Assembly: GCA_947586255.1 (NCBI GenBank)
Contig: CANPXP010000021.1
Coordinates: forward strand, 1 to 47,811
Direction of reading: 5' to 3'
Origin: an uncultured Lachnospiraceae bacterium
Lineage (GTDB): Bacteria > Bacillota > Clostridia > Lachnospirales > Lachnospiraceae
Length of the DNA stretch: 47,811 bases
A program made the translations under genes and the position numbers. The notes beneath the pieces are model-generated. The model did no database searches. It saw nothing but the letters and a program-made list of their open reading frames with translations, and was not told the DNA's origin. Positions 1 through 10,440 of the stretch are shown here, in pieces (position 1 is the first letter of the stretch; each line of letters starts with the position of its first letter).

Positions 1-210
1 CCTTCCAAAGAAAGTGGCAAAACCAGTTGATAAGGTTCGCCGAATTCGGTATAATTTTTTGTGTATCTTAAGTTACTCGTCATAACTTATTATACCATGA
101 ATGGCAGGCTCTTCGGAACCTGCTTTTCTGTTTTGGGCAATAAAATGGGAGCTGCTGCTCCATAGATGATTCATCTATTTTGCAACAGCCCCTTCATTTC
201 TTTTACGTCT
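1..210. other. Left-edge non-coding stretch, possible insertion-sequence end
   Basis: No complete gene is seen. A plus-strand frame open from the left edge ends with TAA at 83-85 and is followed by a UUCG-loop hairpin, so the 3' end of an off-window gene is possible but unproven. Further right are two small palindromes, GGAGC/GCTCC at about 151-164 and ATAGATGA/TCATCTAT at about 163-179. The stretch ends with TTGCAACAGCCCC (180-192), which read on the other strand resembles the terminal inverted repeat of some IS families. The GGAGC hairpin followed by T-rich sequence on the minus strand could also terminate galT. Confidence 0.4.
104..134 (+). terminator. Putative rho-independent terminator
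   Basis: GCAGGCTC, loop TTCG, GAACCTGC (one internal mismatch), followed by TTTTCTGTTTT. The orientation suits a plus-strand gene lying left of the window. Confidence 0.5.
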
Positions 211-1722
211 TTAGTTGTTTATGCTCTCTATAAATCTGTCGAATGCCGCCTGCCCTTCCGGCGTCCTCTTATACACGCCGGCGTCCTCAAGCACCTGCAT
301 AAACACGATGCCGATTTCCCTGTGAAGAATGTCCGTCACGTTATCCCCTGTCACCGTCCCGTATCTGGGAAGAAATTCCTCCACCCAGTCGGCATGCTTG
401 GCGAGCAGTTCATCCTGCCTGATATCCCGACCCGCGACGATCGCCTCTCCCAACAGCTCCATCTCCTGCTTCAGTCTCGCGGGCAGAACCGCCAGGCCCA
501 TCACCTCGATCAGTCCGATGTTCTCTTTCTTAATGTGGTGCAGACCGGCGTGGGGATGATATACACCGAGCGGATGCTCCTTTGTGGTGATATTGTTGCG
601 CAGCACCAGATCGAGCTCAAATTTGTCTCCTCTCTTTCTGGCGATCGGCGTGATCGTGTTGTGCGGTTCTCCGTCCGTCTCCGCATAGATAAAGACGCTC
701 TCGTCCGTGTAGCCTCTCCATGCGTCGAGAATCACATCCGCCAGCGCGATCAGTCTCTTCTCGTCCTCCGAGGAGATACGGATCACCGACATCGGCCAGT
801 TGACAACGCCGACCTCCACGTCCTCAAACCCTTTGACCGCGAAGGTTCTCTCCACCTGCGCGCGGGCCATGGCAAACTCATAGCGGCCGCCCTGAAAATG
901 GTCGTGGCTGAGAATGGAGCCGCCGACGATCGGAAGATCCGCGTTGGAGCCCACAAAGTAGTGCGGAAACTGCTTGACGAAATCAAACAGCTTGCAGAAT
1001 GTGTCGTGCTCGATCTTCATCGGAATGTGCTGTGAGTTGAACACGATGCAGTGCTCGTTGTAATAGACATAAGGAGAATACTGGAATCCCCACCTGCTGC
1101 CGTTGATCGTCACCGGAATGATCCTGTGATTCTGCCTGGCCGGATGATTGACGCGCCCCGCGTATCCTTCGTTTTCCATGCAGAGAAGACATTTCGGATA
1201 GCCGCTCTGCTTTGCGCTCTTGGCCGCCGCAATCGCCTTGGGGTCCTTCTCGGGCTTGGACAGATTGATCGTGATATCCAGTCTGCCGTATACGGTATCC
1301 GCCGTCCACTTCTGATCCTTCCTGATGCGGTATCTCCTGATATAGTCCGTATCCTGACTCAGCTTATAGAAATAATCTGTGGCCGCCTGCGGAGACTCTT
1401 TCTCATACAGATTCCGGAATGTCTCGATCACCTCGCTCGGCCTGGGCACAAGCATCCCCATGATCTTCGTGTCGAACAGATCGCGGTACACGATACTGTT
1501 CTCCGTCATGATTCCCTGCTCATAGGCGTAGTCCATCATCTCGGACAGAACCGTCTCCAGTTCGTCGACGTCCATGGAGACAGGCTCCCCGTCCTCTTCC
1601 AATTCATCCAGCGCAAACAGTTCCAGCAGTCTGTTTGTCGTGTATATCCGGTCCGCCTCCGCAATCAGTCCGGTCTGCAGTCCATACTGCACCAATTTCC
1701 GAATATTCTTCTGAATCGTCAT
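211..1722 (-). CDS. galT: UDP-glucose--hexose-1-phosphate uridylyltransferase (GalT, Firmicutes type)
   Basis: Cytoplasmic Leloir-pathway enzyme that exchanges UMP between UDP-glucose and galactose 1-phosphate. The protein is about 503 residues, the length of the long Firmicutes GalT class rather than the roughly 350-residue E. coli class. A CLLC pair at about 178-181 and the histidine cluster SHDHFQGG at about 272-279 fit the metal-binding and nucleotidyl-transfer region. I chose the ATG at 1722 over a longer in-frame option because AAGGAGGAGGAAC precedes it at good spacing. The ATG overlaps the stop codon of the upstream hybrid kinase (ATGA), so translation is probably coupled. No galK or galE is nearby, but a NahK-like sugar 1-kinase lies about 10 kb away. 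Family assignment is firm; the coupling to a sensor kinase is unusual. Confidence 0.93.
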   Translation of the reverse strand: MTIQKNIRKLVQYGLQTGLIAEADRIYTTNRLLELFALDELEEDGEPVSMDVDELETVLSEMMDYAYEQGIMTENSIVYRDLFDTKIMGMLVPRPSEVIETFRNLYEKESPQAATDYFYKLSQDTDYIRRYRIRKDQKWTADTVYGRLDITINLSKPEKDPKAIAAAKSAKQSGYPKCLLCMENEGYAGRVNHPARQNHRIIPVTINGSRWGFQYSPYVYYNEHCIVFNSQHIPMKIEHDTFCKLFDFVKQFPHYFVGSNADLPIVGGSILSHDHFQGGRYEFAMARAQVERTFAVKGFEDVEVGVVNWPMSVIRISSEDEKRLIALADVILDAWRGYTDESVFIYAETDGEPHNTITPIARKRGDKFELDLVLRNNITTKEHPLGVYHPHAGLHHIKKENIGLIEVMGLAVLPARLKQEMELLGEAIVAGRDIRQDELLAKHADWVEEFLPRYGTVTGDNVTDILHREIGIVFMQVLEDAGVYKRTPEGQAAFDRFIESINN

Positions 1723-4151
1723 GTCAGTTCCTCCTCCTTCATTTCCTGCACGTTTTCTTCCAGCGCGCTCAGCCAACGGCTCGCCTGTTCCCTGCAGCCC
1801 GCATAGTCAATGTGGCTCACGGCGTCGGATACGGCCCGCATCTCTTCGCTCCAGCCGCCCGAAAAATCATAGCGGGAAAGCTCCGCGACAATCTCTTCTC
1901 CGCGAATGGAATCAAAGGTGTCGGCGCTCTCTATGAGCTGCTCCAGCAGCCGCTTCAGCTCCTGCGGATCGACGGCCTTCCGGTCCGCCGCGCTCTCCGC
2001 CGGTTTCGTGTGGTAGGGCTGAATCACCCGGTACAGTTCCCGGTACATATTGAGCAGCGCGGGCGTGCGCGCTATGATCGGCCCCCATTCGCTGTTTTTG
2101 CCGCTGTACTCCAGATCCTTCGCCAGCTCGGACAATTCCAGTGCACCGATAGACTTGGACGTACTTTTCAGCGAGTGCACTTCGATCGTGTAAGTCTCCA
2201 GATCTCCGTCCGCCACCGCCCGCTCGATGATGTCCGCCTTCTCCTCTATCGTATCCATGTAATCGGACAAAACTTCCCGATAGAGATTCTCGTCGCCTCC
2301 GGAGTATTTCATCCCGATCTCGGCGTCGATGCCTTCCATCTGCCAGGACAGGATTCCTGCCGTCTCCGCCTGCTCTTCCCTGTCGCTCTCCTCCTCGACG
2401 TCCCTGTTGGAGACGATCTTATCGCCCGGCAGCCATTTCCGCAGAACTCTGTCCATGACGCGCATCTCGATGGGCTTGGGGACAAAGTCGTTCATGCCCG
2501 CCTCCAGGAACATTTCCCGCGCGCCCCGCACGGCGTTGGCGGACAGCGCGACAATCGGCAGCGCCCGGTAGCGCCCGTCCTCCATGGTCCGTATCACTCG
2601 GGTCGCCTCCACACCGTCCATCTGCGGCATCATGTGATCCATAAAGATCAGATCGTAACTTCGGTTCTTCACCAGCTCAATCGCCATCATACCGCTGTCT
2701 GCCATCTCCAGACTCATTTTGTACGGGCGCAGCAGCCCTTCCGCCACTTTCAGATTCACCTTGTTGTCATCTACAAGCAGCACGCGCGCTTCGGGCGCCG
2801 TAAAGGTCGTGTAGCGGTTCTCCTTGCCGTGCCTGACCGCCGGCCGGCTGTCCTGCTTGTAGGACGGCTGCAGCACGGTCTTGGGATCCGTCTCGATGCA
2901 GGGCCGCGCGTCCACGACGCCCTGCACTACCGTGAAGGAGAACTCCGACCCCTTGCCTGGTTCGCTCTTCGCAAAGATCGAGCCGCGCATCAGGTCGACC
3001 AGCTTCTTGGAGATGACAAGCCCCAGGCCGTTTCCGCCCTTCGCTCTGTTTCTGCTGCTGTCCGCCTGCCTGAATTTGGTGAACAGATCTTTCATCTGCT
3101 CCTTCCCGATCCCAATGCCCGTATCCGTCACGCTGACCTTCAGTTCGATCTCCCGGTCCCGTCCGCTCACCGGCGTATAATCCACCTCCAGGTGAATCGT
3201 TCCCTTCTCGGTGTACTTGGCCGCGTTGCTCAGCAGGTTCATCATGATCTGCTTGATGCGCATGTCGTCTCCGCGCAGCTTGGAGGGAATGTCCGGGTTG
3301 ATGTCCACCAGCAGTACAACCTGCTTCTCGCCGAGCATGACCTGTATCGCGTTGACCACATCGTGCACCAGCGAGGTAATCTCGTACTCCACTTCCGAAA
3401 TCTCCAGTACGCCGGATCCGGCCTTGGTGACGTCCAGAATGTTGTCGATGATGGTGACGAGATCATCCCCCGCCGCCCGGATATTCTGCAGGTACTCCTT
3501 CTCCTGATCCGGCAGCGACTCATTGCGAAGCGCCAGCTCGACCATTCCTGTGATCGCGTTCATCGGCGTTCTGATCTCGTGGCTCATATTCGCCAGGAAA
3601 TCTTCCTTCGCCTGCGCCGCCATCTCGGCCTCCCGCGCCTTCTCCTCCACCATTGCCTGCGTTCTCTGCTGCCTCTTGATCAGCATAACCAGCAGAAACT
3701 GCATCAGATACACGCTAAAAATACGGATCGTGATCGCGATGGAACTGTCTCTCGCAACCGCCCTGGCCCATTCGCCCTGCACAATCAGCTTATATGCGAT
3801 GTAGATCGTGATAAACACCGCCATCAGATAATTTGCCTTGGGAACATGATAAAAAGAAATCAGACAGACCGCCGCGCAGAACACCGTGAATACTTCCGTA
3901 AATTCATGGAGCATCGCGCTGTACGCGGAGATATTGATAAAGGTCAGAATCGCGATCGCGTACGCCTGCACCTCTATCCTGTCGCGATAGAATTTTTCGA
4001 TAAAAATACTGCACAAAAAGCACATAGCCGGCACGATAAGCCACTTCCTGGCCATGCCGAGATACAGAATGATACTGACAAAATAGAGTGAATAGAAGCA
4101 AAACGCTCCGAACAGATATCGCGGAATCTTGTTTTTCCCGTCTTTCTCCAT
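1719..4151 (-). CDS. Hybrid sensor histidine kinase (membrane, HisKA-HATPase-REC-Hpt)
   Basis: About 810 residues. The N-terminal part (about 10-160) has roughly six membrane segments and no large outside domain, so the stimulus is probably sensed in the membrane. Then come HisKA with SHEIRTP (phospho-His about 191), a HATPase domain with NLLSNAAKYT, DTGIGI and GNGLGL motifs, a receiver domain with LLVDDN and the acceptor in FMDHMMP (Asp about 505), and a C-terminal Hpt domain with HSLKSTS (His about 659). All phosphorelay residues are present. The start at 4151 has AAAGGA upstream; the longer frame has no ribosome site. It lies 35 nt after a stand-alone receiver gene, and its stop overlaps the galT start. 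The final output is not visible, because the receiver has no DNA-binding domain. Confidence 0.93.
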   Translation of the reverse strand: MEKDGKNKIPRYLFGAFCFYSLYFVSIILYLGMARKWLIVPAMCFLCSIFIEKFYRDRIEVQAYAIAILTFINISAYSAMLHEFTEVFTVFCAAVCLISFYHVPKANYLMAVFITIYIAYKLIVQGEWARAVARDSSIAITIRIFSVYLMQFLLVMLIKRQQRTQAMVEEKAREAEMAAQAKEDFLANMSHEIRTPMNAITGMVELALRNESLPDQEKEYLQNIRAAGDDLVTIIDNILDVTKAGSGVLEISEVEYEITSLVHDVVNAIQVMLGEKQVVLLVDINPDIPSKLRGDDMRIKQIMMNLLSNAAKYTEKGTIHLEVDYTPVSGRDREIELKVSVTDTGIGIGKEQMKDLFTKFRQADSSRNRAKGGNGLGLVISKKLVDLMRGSIFAKSEPGKGSEFSFTVVQGVVDARPCIETDPKTVLQPSYKQDSRPAVRHGKENRYTTFTAPEARVLLVDDNKVNLKVAEGLLRPYKMSLEMADSGMMAIELVKNRSYDLIFMDHMMPQMDGVEATRVIRTMEDGRYRALPIVALSANAVRGAREMFLEAGMNDFVPKPIEMRVMDRVLRKWLPGDKIVSNRDVEEESDREEQAETAGILSWQMEGIDAEIGMKYSGGDENLYREVLSDYMDTIEEKADIIERAVADGDLETYTIEVHSLKSTSKSIGALELSELAKDLEYSGKNSEWGPIIARTPALLNMYRELYRVIQPYHTKPAESAADRKAVDPQELKRLLEQLIESADTFDSIRGEEIVAELSRYDFSGGWSEEMRAVSDAVSHIDYAGCREQASRWLSALEENVQEMKEEELT

Positions 4152-4186
4152 AGCGCAATTCCTTTCAGTACGCAGCCGCATTCCCC

Positions 4187-4600
4187 TTATTTCGCGAGCG
4201 CCTGCGCCATCTTGTCAAGCAGCGCGTCCTTCGCCACAGGCTTGATGATGTAGCCTGCAGGCTTCAGAGAAAGACATTCCATAACCGTTGTCCTGTCCGT
4301 CTGCCCCGTCAGGAAAAAGACAGGGATATTCCGGGTGGCTTCTCTGCTCTTGATGATCTTGAGCACCGCCGCCCCGTTGTACATAGGCATCATATAATCC
4401 AGCAGAATCAGGTCCGGCGTGTACTTTAACAGGAAATCCACCGCCACCTTGCCGGAATTGATCACGGTTACTTTATAGGCGTCCTGCAAATAATATCGCA
4501 GGGTCTTGAGCGTATTCAAATCGTCGTCCACGATCAGGATATGTTTCCTGTTCGACACCTCCTGCGTATGTTCCAATACGAATTTCTGATTCTCTTCCAT
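4187..4600 (-). CDS. Stand-alone receiver-domain response regulator
   Basis: About 137 residues holding a single CheY-like receiver domain after a short N-terminal extension. Seen: the acidic cluster IVDDD at about 23-27, the acceptor Asp about 68 in LLDYMMP, a Thr in FFLTG, and the Lys in IIKPVAKD. There is no output domain, so it acts through protein contacts or phosphotransfer. It is the first gene of the receiver / hybrid-kinase / galT unit, and the kinase's Hpt domain is the natural phosphate donor. The start at 4600 has GGCGGAG at good spacing; a longer frame from 4636 begins with an Arg-rich stretch and lacks a site. Family certain, partner inferred from adjacency. Confidence 0.88.
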   Translation of the reverse strand: MEENQKFVLEHTQEVSNRKHILIVDDDLNTLKTLRYYLQDAYKVTVINSGKVAVDFLLKYTPDLILLDYMMPMYNGAAVLKIIKSREATRNIPVFFLTGQTDRTTVMECLSLKPAGYIIKPVAKDALLDKMAQALAK

Positions 4601-4634
4601 GTGTTTTCTCCGCCTTCTTGTTATACAGATCAAC

Positions 4635-4651
4635 AACTATCATGCATAGTT
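4635..4651. promoter_or_regulatory. Palindrome upstream of the receiver/kinase/galT unit
   Basis: AACTAT-N5-ATAGTT, a perfect 6-bp inverted repeat lying 35-51 bp upstream of the receiver start. A TATAAC hexamer (minus strand) sits between it and the gene. This could be an operator; no regulator family is recognised. Confidence 0.35.
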
Positions 4652-4735
4652 AATTGTATTGTATCATCAAATATGATCGGATGCAAGATGCCCGATTCAT
4701 GAAATATACTGTAAATCCCGCGAAAAGTCAAGGTT

Positions 4736-4764
4736 TTGCCTTTACTTATAGAAAGGAATATATT
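4736..4764 (+). promoter_or_regulatory. Putative sigma-A promoter of ptsI
   Basis: TTGCCT, 17-nt spacer, TATATT, 31 nt before the ptsI start codon. Good hexamers with ideal spacing. Confidence 0.5.
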
Positions 4765-4795
4765 AAAGTAAAATCAGAAAGGAATCCGGAAAGCC

Positions 4796-6409
<1,614 letters not shown>

Positions 6410-6421
<12 letters not shown>

Positions 6422-8143
6422 CAGCACCGCCCGTCCCGCAGCGGCGGCCAATTCACCGTTGATAAATTCCATCTCATCCAGATACTGCTCTTCTATGCCG
6501 ACATAGTCGCCTTTCACATAGATGTAGCAGTTTCCCGTCTCCGCCGGCGTATAGGTCGTCGTGATCTTCTCGTCCGGCAGATACTCTATGGCTGCGCCGC
6601 TCTCCGCAATCTCCTCCGGCCGATAGTCCTGCGCCGCGGTCTCTTCCGCCGCATCCCCTGTCTCATCACTGCCGTCTTCTATCATGATATAAGTCGTCTC
6701 TTCGTTACTGTCCGTTCCTGCTACTCCCTCCTCCGAATATGTCATACTTTCGCCTGCCGGATTCGACGTATCGGTGTAACTGTAATGCGTGACCTCCGCA
6801 CCGCCGCCGCTTTGTCTGTCGATATATTCTCTCAGATACAGATTCTGTCCGTAATCGCTCACAGGAATAATCTCTCTGCCCCGTTCCCGGAGAACCACCG
6901 CCTCCCCATAGGTCAGCTCACAGAATCTCCCGACCTCTTCCCCGGAGGAAACCTGATATAGCACCAAGTCCCCCTGCCTGTCAACCGCATAGCCGCTGAT
7001 GCCCTCTATGGTCTCCGGCAGCGCGACCTGTATGCTGCCGGCTGTGACGGGCATTCTGACAAAGGCCTCGCCCTGCCATACAGCTCCGTGAAACGCGGTA
7101 TCCCTCGTGAACACAATCACCACAGCGGCAGCGGCAATCGCCGCCGTCAATGCCGCCGCAGCGCCAAATACACGAGGCTTCTCCGCGATAAAACGAATCC
7201 GCTCCTTCACATTCCTGCCATTCCCCGTCATGGTCGTCGCCGTACAGACGATATCCGACACGCTTCCCCGCCGCGCGATGATGGAGAGTAGCGTCTCCCC
7301 GTAAGATATTCTCTCCTCCTCACCGAGCGCCCTGATCACAGACTCGTCGCACGCCAGCTCGCAGTCCCGCTTAGACAACAGCGCCGCAGCCCACACAAGC
7401 GGGTCGAACCAGTACACGATGATCAGCAGACTCCGCAGAAGAGACCAGAACCCGTCGCCGTGCCTCTTATGGCACATTTCATGTACCAGCACATGGTGCA
7501 GCCGTGTTTCGTCCGCGGCGATATCCGGCGGAAAATAGACCGCCTCCCGAAACGGCAACCCATACAGACAGGGCGACTTTAATCCGTATACGGTATATAG
7601 TTTTGTCCTGCCGACAGCCCGTTTCTCCTCATCGCCCGCCGCGTCCCACACATACTCTTTTCTCTCCCGGTGCAGCCTGCGCGCAAACAGGATATTGACG
7701 CCCGCGATCCACAGCGCCATGGCGATCATGCCGCCCCACCAAAAACCGCGCAGAATGTCAGACCATGTCAATCCGATCTTCCCCGCCACAAATACAGAGG
7801 TCGGCCCCGCCGACTCCGCGTCCGGCATCTGGATATCGAACAGCGTCTTTCCCACCAATCTGCCGATCGGATCGGACAGCGATACCGTGAAGCGGACAGG
7901 CCTGTCCAGCAATGTCTCTATGTCCCCCGTCTGCCTTTCCAGTTCTCTCGCCAGATCCACCACGCGGAACGATTCCAGGGAACCGATCGCCATCGGAACC
8001 GCCGCCACCGGGAGCATCAGCCGAAGCGCCGCCAAGAGCCAGAGGGCATACTGCAGCCTGCCGCTGATTTTACCCCGAAAAATCTTCCTGATCAACAGGA
8101 TACAAAGTATCAACACCGAAGAGGTAATGATGACTTCCTTCAT
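6410..8143 (-). CDS. BlaR1/MecR1-like M56 membrane metallopeptidase
   Basis: Membrane zinc protease that in this family relays a cell-wall signal by causing cleavage of a BlaI-type repressor. The 577-residue protein has membrane helices at about 4-20 and 34-52, at about 135-155 and again after residue 230, with the zinc motif HEMCH at 221-225 and a downstream CELACDES matching the usual third ligand region. A further helix lies near 330-350. The rest, about 350-577, is extracellular but shows no penicillin-binding motifs (no SxxK/SxN/KTG run recognised), so the ligand may not be a beta-lactam. GGAGG precedes the ATG. It follows the BlaI-like gene by 18 nt, so the two form one operon. Family is firm, stimulus unknown. 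Confidence 0.88.
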
Positions 8144-8161
8144 AAAAATGTGTCCTCCGCC

Positions 8162-8536
8162 CTATCCGTTCCTGCGCTTCGCCTGTTCGAGAATATCGTA
8201 CAATTCCTGTATTTCCTCCTGCGACAACGCCTGATCTTCCACCATCGCGTTGACCATCATGCCAAGGCTCCCCCTGTACACCTTTTGCAGAAATCCCCGC
8301 GTCTCCTGCATGGAAACTTCACCACGGGGCACAACGGGATAGAAAATTTTGGCGCGTTCTCCCTGCCTGTGAGCCACCGCCCCCTTCTTCTCCATGCGGT
8401 TCAGCATGGTGATAATGCTGTGCTTGTCCCACGCCGTCTCTTCCCGCAGCGCCGCCGTAAGCTCCGTGATCGTGCTCCCCCGGCTCTCCCACAGGCAATT
8501 CATGATCTTCCATTCTCCGTCTGATAAACCGACCAT
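8162..8536 (-). CDS. BlaI/MecI-family transcriptional repressor
   Basis: 124 residues with the winged-helix layout of BlaI/MecI/CopY: an N-terminal DNA-binding half with LSDGEWKIMNCLWE and the recognition region around TAALREETAWDKHSI, and a C-terminal helical half for dimers and for cleavage by the partner protease. AAGGAG lies 7 nt before the ATG. It is the first gene of the pair with the BlaR1-like protease, and its promoter contains two operator-like half-palindromes, so it should repress itself and its partner. Family assignment is firm; which other genes it controls cannot be seen here. Confidence 0.9.
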   Translation of the reverse strand: MVGLSDGEWKIMNCLWESRGSTITELTAALREETAWDKHSIITMLNRMEKKGAVAHRQGERAKIFYPVVPRGEVSMQETRGFLQKVYRGSLGMMVNAMVEDQALSQEEIQELYDILEQAKRRNG

Positions 8537-8632
8537 TTTAATCTCCTTCCCGGACGTCGGGATGTTGGCGGCAAAAACAATCTCTCGTCTGCCACCAAAG
8601 TTATTGGGAACGCTTCAGCATTTTCCACATTT

Positions 8633-8691
8633 GGTATACGTTTGTCTACTTATATAATTTCATACTACTACTTTGGTATACATTTGTCAAC
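8633..8691 (-). promoter_or_regulatory. Promoter of the blaI-like/blaR1-like operon with two operator copies
   Basis: Minus-strand promoter: TTGACA (8690-8685), 17-nt spacer, TAGTAT (8667-8662). Two near-identical 14-mers, GGTATACGTTTGTC (8633-8646) and GGTATACATTTGTC (8675-8688), are set 42 bp apart, four helical turns. The second contains TACATTTGTC, close to the TACA-NN-TGTA core known for BlaI/MecI sites, and overlaps the -35 box. This suits autorepression. Confidence 0.65.
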
Positions 8692-8730
8692 CCATTTTCC
8701 AATCTGTAAGAAAAAGCGCGCTACCCGCAC

Positions 8731-8764
8731 AAAAAAAAGTGCCCCGGCCTAAGCCTAGGGCACT
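8731..8764 (-). terminator. Rho-independent terminator after the small membrane-protein gene
   Basis: AGTGCCC / GGGCACT stem with an inner GGC/GCC pair, followed on the minus strand by a run of eight T. The stem begins inside the stop codon of the gene at 8755-9204. Confidence 0.8.
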
Positions 8765-9204
8765 TCCGCTCCATATTTTTCATATAATTCCCGCAGCTTC
8801 TCTATATCCTCCCCGGATACATTGTTCCGCAGATATTCCTCCGCCTGCGAAATCGACTCACTGCTCACGCCGTCTTCCATGATGTCCATGAGATCGGACA
8901 CGGTATCCTTGTCGGCGTATTTCTCCACGATGGCTTCGGCCTCCTCCTTGTCGGCCTCGTCCATACCGGCCACAATCTCTTTCGCCTTGGCCGCCGCCTC
9001 GGGATCACCCGAACTCTCCAGCGCTTTCTGAATCGCCTGCTCCATGACCTGCTCCGTCACCTTACCCGCCACCGCGGACTTGATGCTGCCGGCCAGCGGG
9101 GCGCGCACCATTGTGAACAGAATCACTACGCAGACAATGATGATAAGAAGGAGCAGGACGATTGTCCCGGCGCCCTTCCTCTTTTTCTTTCTCTTTCTGC
9201 TCAT
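8755..9204 (-). CDS. Small single-pass membrane protein of unknown function
   Basis: 149 residues. A lysine/arginine-rich start (about 1-12) is followed by one strong membrane helix (about 13-34), which predicts the long acidic, Ala/Glu-rich C-terminal part lies outside the cell or membrane-associated. That part looks fully helical and may form a coiled coil. No family is recognised. The gene starts two bases after the ackA stop codon with only a weak ribosome site, so it is probably translated by coupling to ackA, and it is followed at once by a strong terminator, making it the last gene of the long operon. The helical tail resembles a small anchored chaperone or scaffold, but this is speculation. 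Confidence 0.7.
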   Translation of the reverse strand: MSRKRKKKRKGAGTIVLLLLIIIVCVVILFTMVRAPLAGSIKSAVAGKVTEQVMEQAIQKALESSGDPEAAAKAKEIVAGMDEADKEEAEAIVEKYADKDTVSDLMDIMEDGVSSESISQAEEYLRNNVSGEDIEKLRELYEKYGAEVP

Positions 9205-9205
9205 C

Positions 9206-10396
9206 TTAAACCAGGCGCACCGTCTCTCTCGCGATCGCCAGCTCCTCGTTGGTGGGAACCACCATCACGGTGACTTTCGCGTCCGCGCCGGAGATAATCG
9301 CCTCCTCGCCGTGCACGTTATTCTTCGCGGGATCGACGTTTGCACCCAGGAAGCCGAGGTACTGTCCGACAGCCTCTCTCACCTTGGCGTCGTTCTCGCC
9401 CACACCCGCGGTGAAAGCGATCACATCCACGCCGTTCATCGCCGCGGCATATGCGCCGATGTACTTCGCTACACGATAAGCGTAAGTCTCCAGAGCCGTC
9501 TCAGCTGCCTTGTTGCCCTCCGCCGCCGCCGCGGACAGATCGCGGAAGTCGCTGGAAACGCCGCCGGACAAGCCGAGCACGCCGGATTTCTTATTGCACA
9601 CGTTGATCACTTCGTCGGCGCTGATACCCTCCTTGCCCGCGATAAAGGTGATGATCGCCGGATCCAGATCGCCGGAGCGGGTTCCCATGATCAGACCTTC
9701 CAGCGGGGTAAGACCCATGGAAGTGTCCACGGACTCGCCGTTCTTCACCGCGGAGATGGACGCTCCGTTTCCCAAGTGACACACGATAATCTTTAAATCT
9801 TTTCTGTCTTTGCCGAGAATCTCCGCCGCGCGCTTGGACACGAAGTCGTGGCTGGTGCCGTGGAAACCGTAGCGGCGCACCTTGTATTTCTCATAGTAGG
9901 ACAGCGGAAGGCCGTACAGATACGCCTTCTTCGGCATCGTCTGATGGAAGGCCGTGTCGAACACGCCCACCATCGGCACGTTCGGCATAATCTCCCTGCA
10001 GGCGTTGATGCCGATCAGGTTCGCCGGATTGTGCAGGGGCGCCAGATCGTTGCAGTCCTCGATCGCCTTGAGCACCTCGTCGTCCAGCACTACGGACGTC
10101 GCAAACTTCTCACCGCCGTGCACGATACGGTGTCCTACCGCGTCGATCTCGTCGAGGGATTTGATCACGCCCACCTGGGGATCGGTCAGTTTCTCGATCA
10201 CGAGCTTGACCGCCGCCGTATGGTTCGGCATATCCACTTCCGTCTTTACCTTGTCGCCGCCCTTGGGCTGGTGTACGATGGCGCCGTCGATGCCGATCCT
10301 CTCGCACAGTCCCTTGGCCAGCACTTCCTCACTGTCACTGTTGATCAGCTGATACTTCAGGGAAGAAGAACCACAGTTGATTACCAATACATTCAT
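9206..10396 (-). CDS. ackA: Acetate kinase
   Basis: Makes ATP and acetate from acetyl phosphate, the usual energy-yielding end step of anaerobic fermentation. At 396 residues it matches the family length. Seen: the N-terminal phosphate-binding [11 protein letters not shown], the HGG in RIVHGGE, the FDTAFH motif, the YGFHGTSH signature, HLGNGAS, and the C-terminal [15 protein letters not shown] precedes the ATG. The phosphotransacetylase gene that is commonly paired with it is not adjacent; instead the gene sits 44 nt after proS and is followed directly by a small membrane-protein gene. Function is certain. Confidence 0.97.
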   Translation of the reverse strand: MNVLVINCGSSSLKYQLINSDSEEVLAKGLCERIGIDGAIVHQPKGGDKVKTEVDMPNHTAAVKLVIEKLTDPQVGVIKSLDEIDAVGHRIVHGGEKFATSVVLDDEVLKAIEDCNDLAPLHNPANLIGINACREIMPNVPMVGVFDTAFHQTMPKKAYLYGLPLSYYEKYKVRRYGFHGTSHDFVSKRAAEILGKDRKDLKIIVCHLGNGASISAVKNGESVDTSMGLTPLEGLIMGTRSGDLDPAIITFIAGKEGISADEVINVCNKKSGVLGLSGGVSSDFRDLSAAAAEGNKAAETALETYAYRVAKYIGAYAAAMNGVDVIAFTAGVGENDAKVREAVGQYLGFLGANVDPAKNNVHGEEAIISGADAKVTVMVVPTNEELAIARETVRLV

Positions 10397-10440
10397 TCTG
10401 ATTACCCTCTCTTTCTATATTCAGCGCAATGCGCGCTTTT

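Noticed and set aside
1635-4091. 818-residue plus-strand frame
   Set aside because: It is the reverse complement of the hybrid kinase, rich in His/Arg/Gln as expected of a shadow, with no start site or recognisable motif.
10397-10440. Hairpin between proS and ackA
   Set aside because: AGCGC/GCGCT with a T-run points to the plus strand, where no gene ends; on the minus strand there is no T-tract, so proS and ackA are treated as one transcript.
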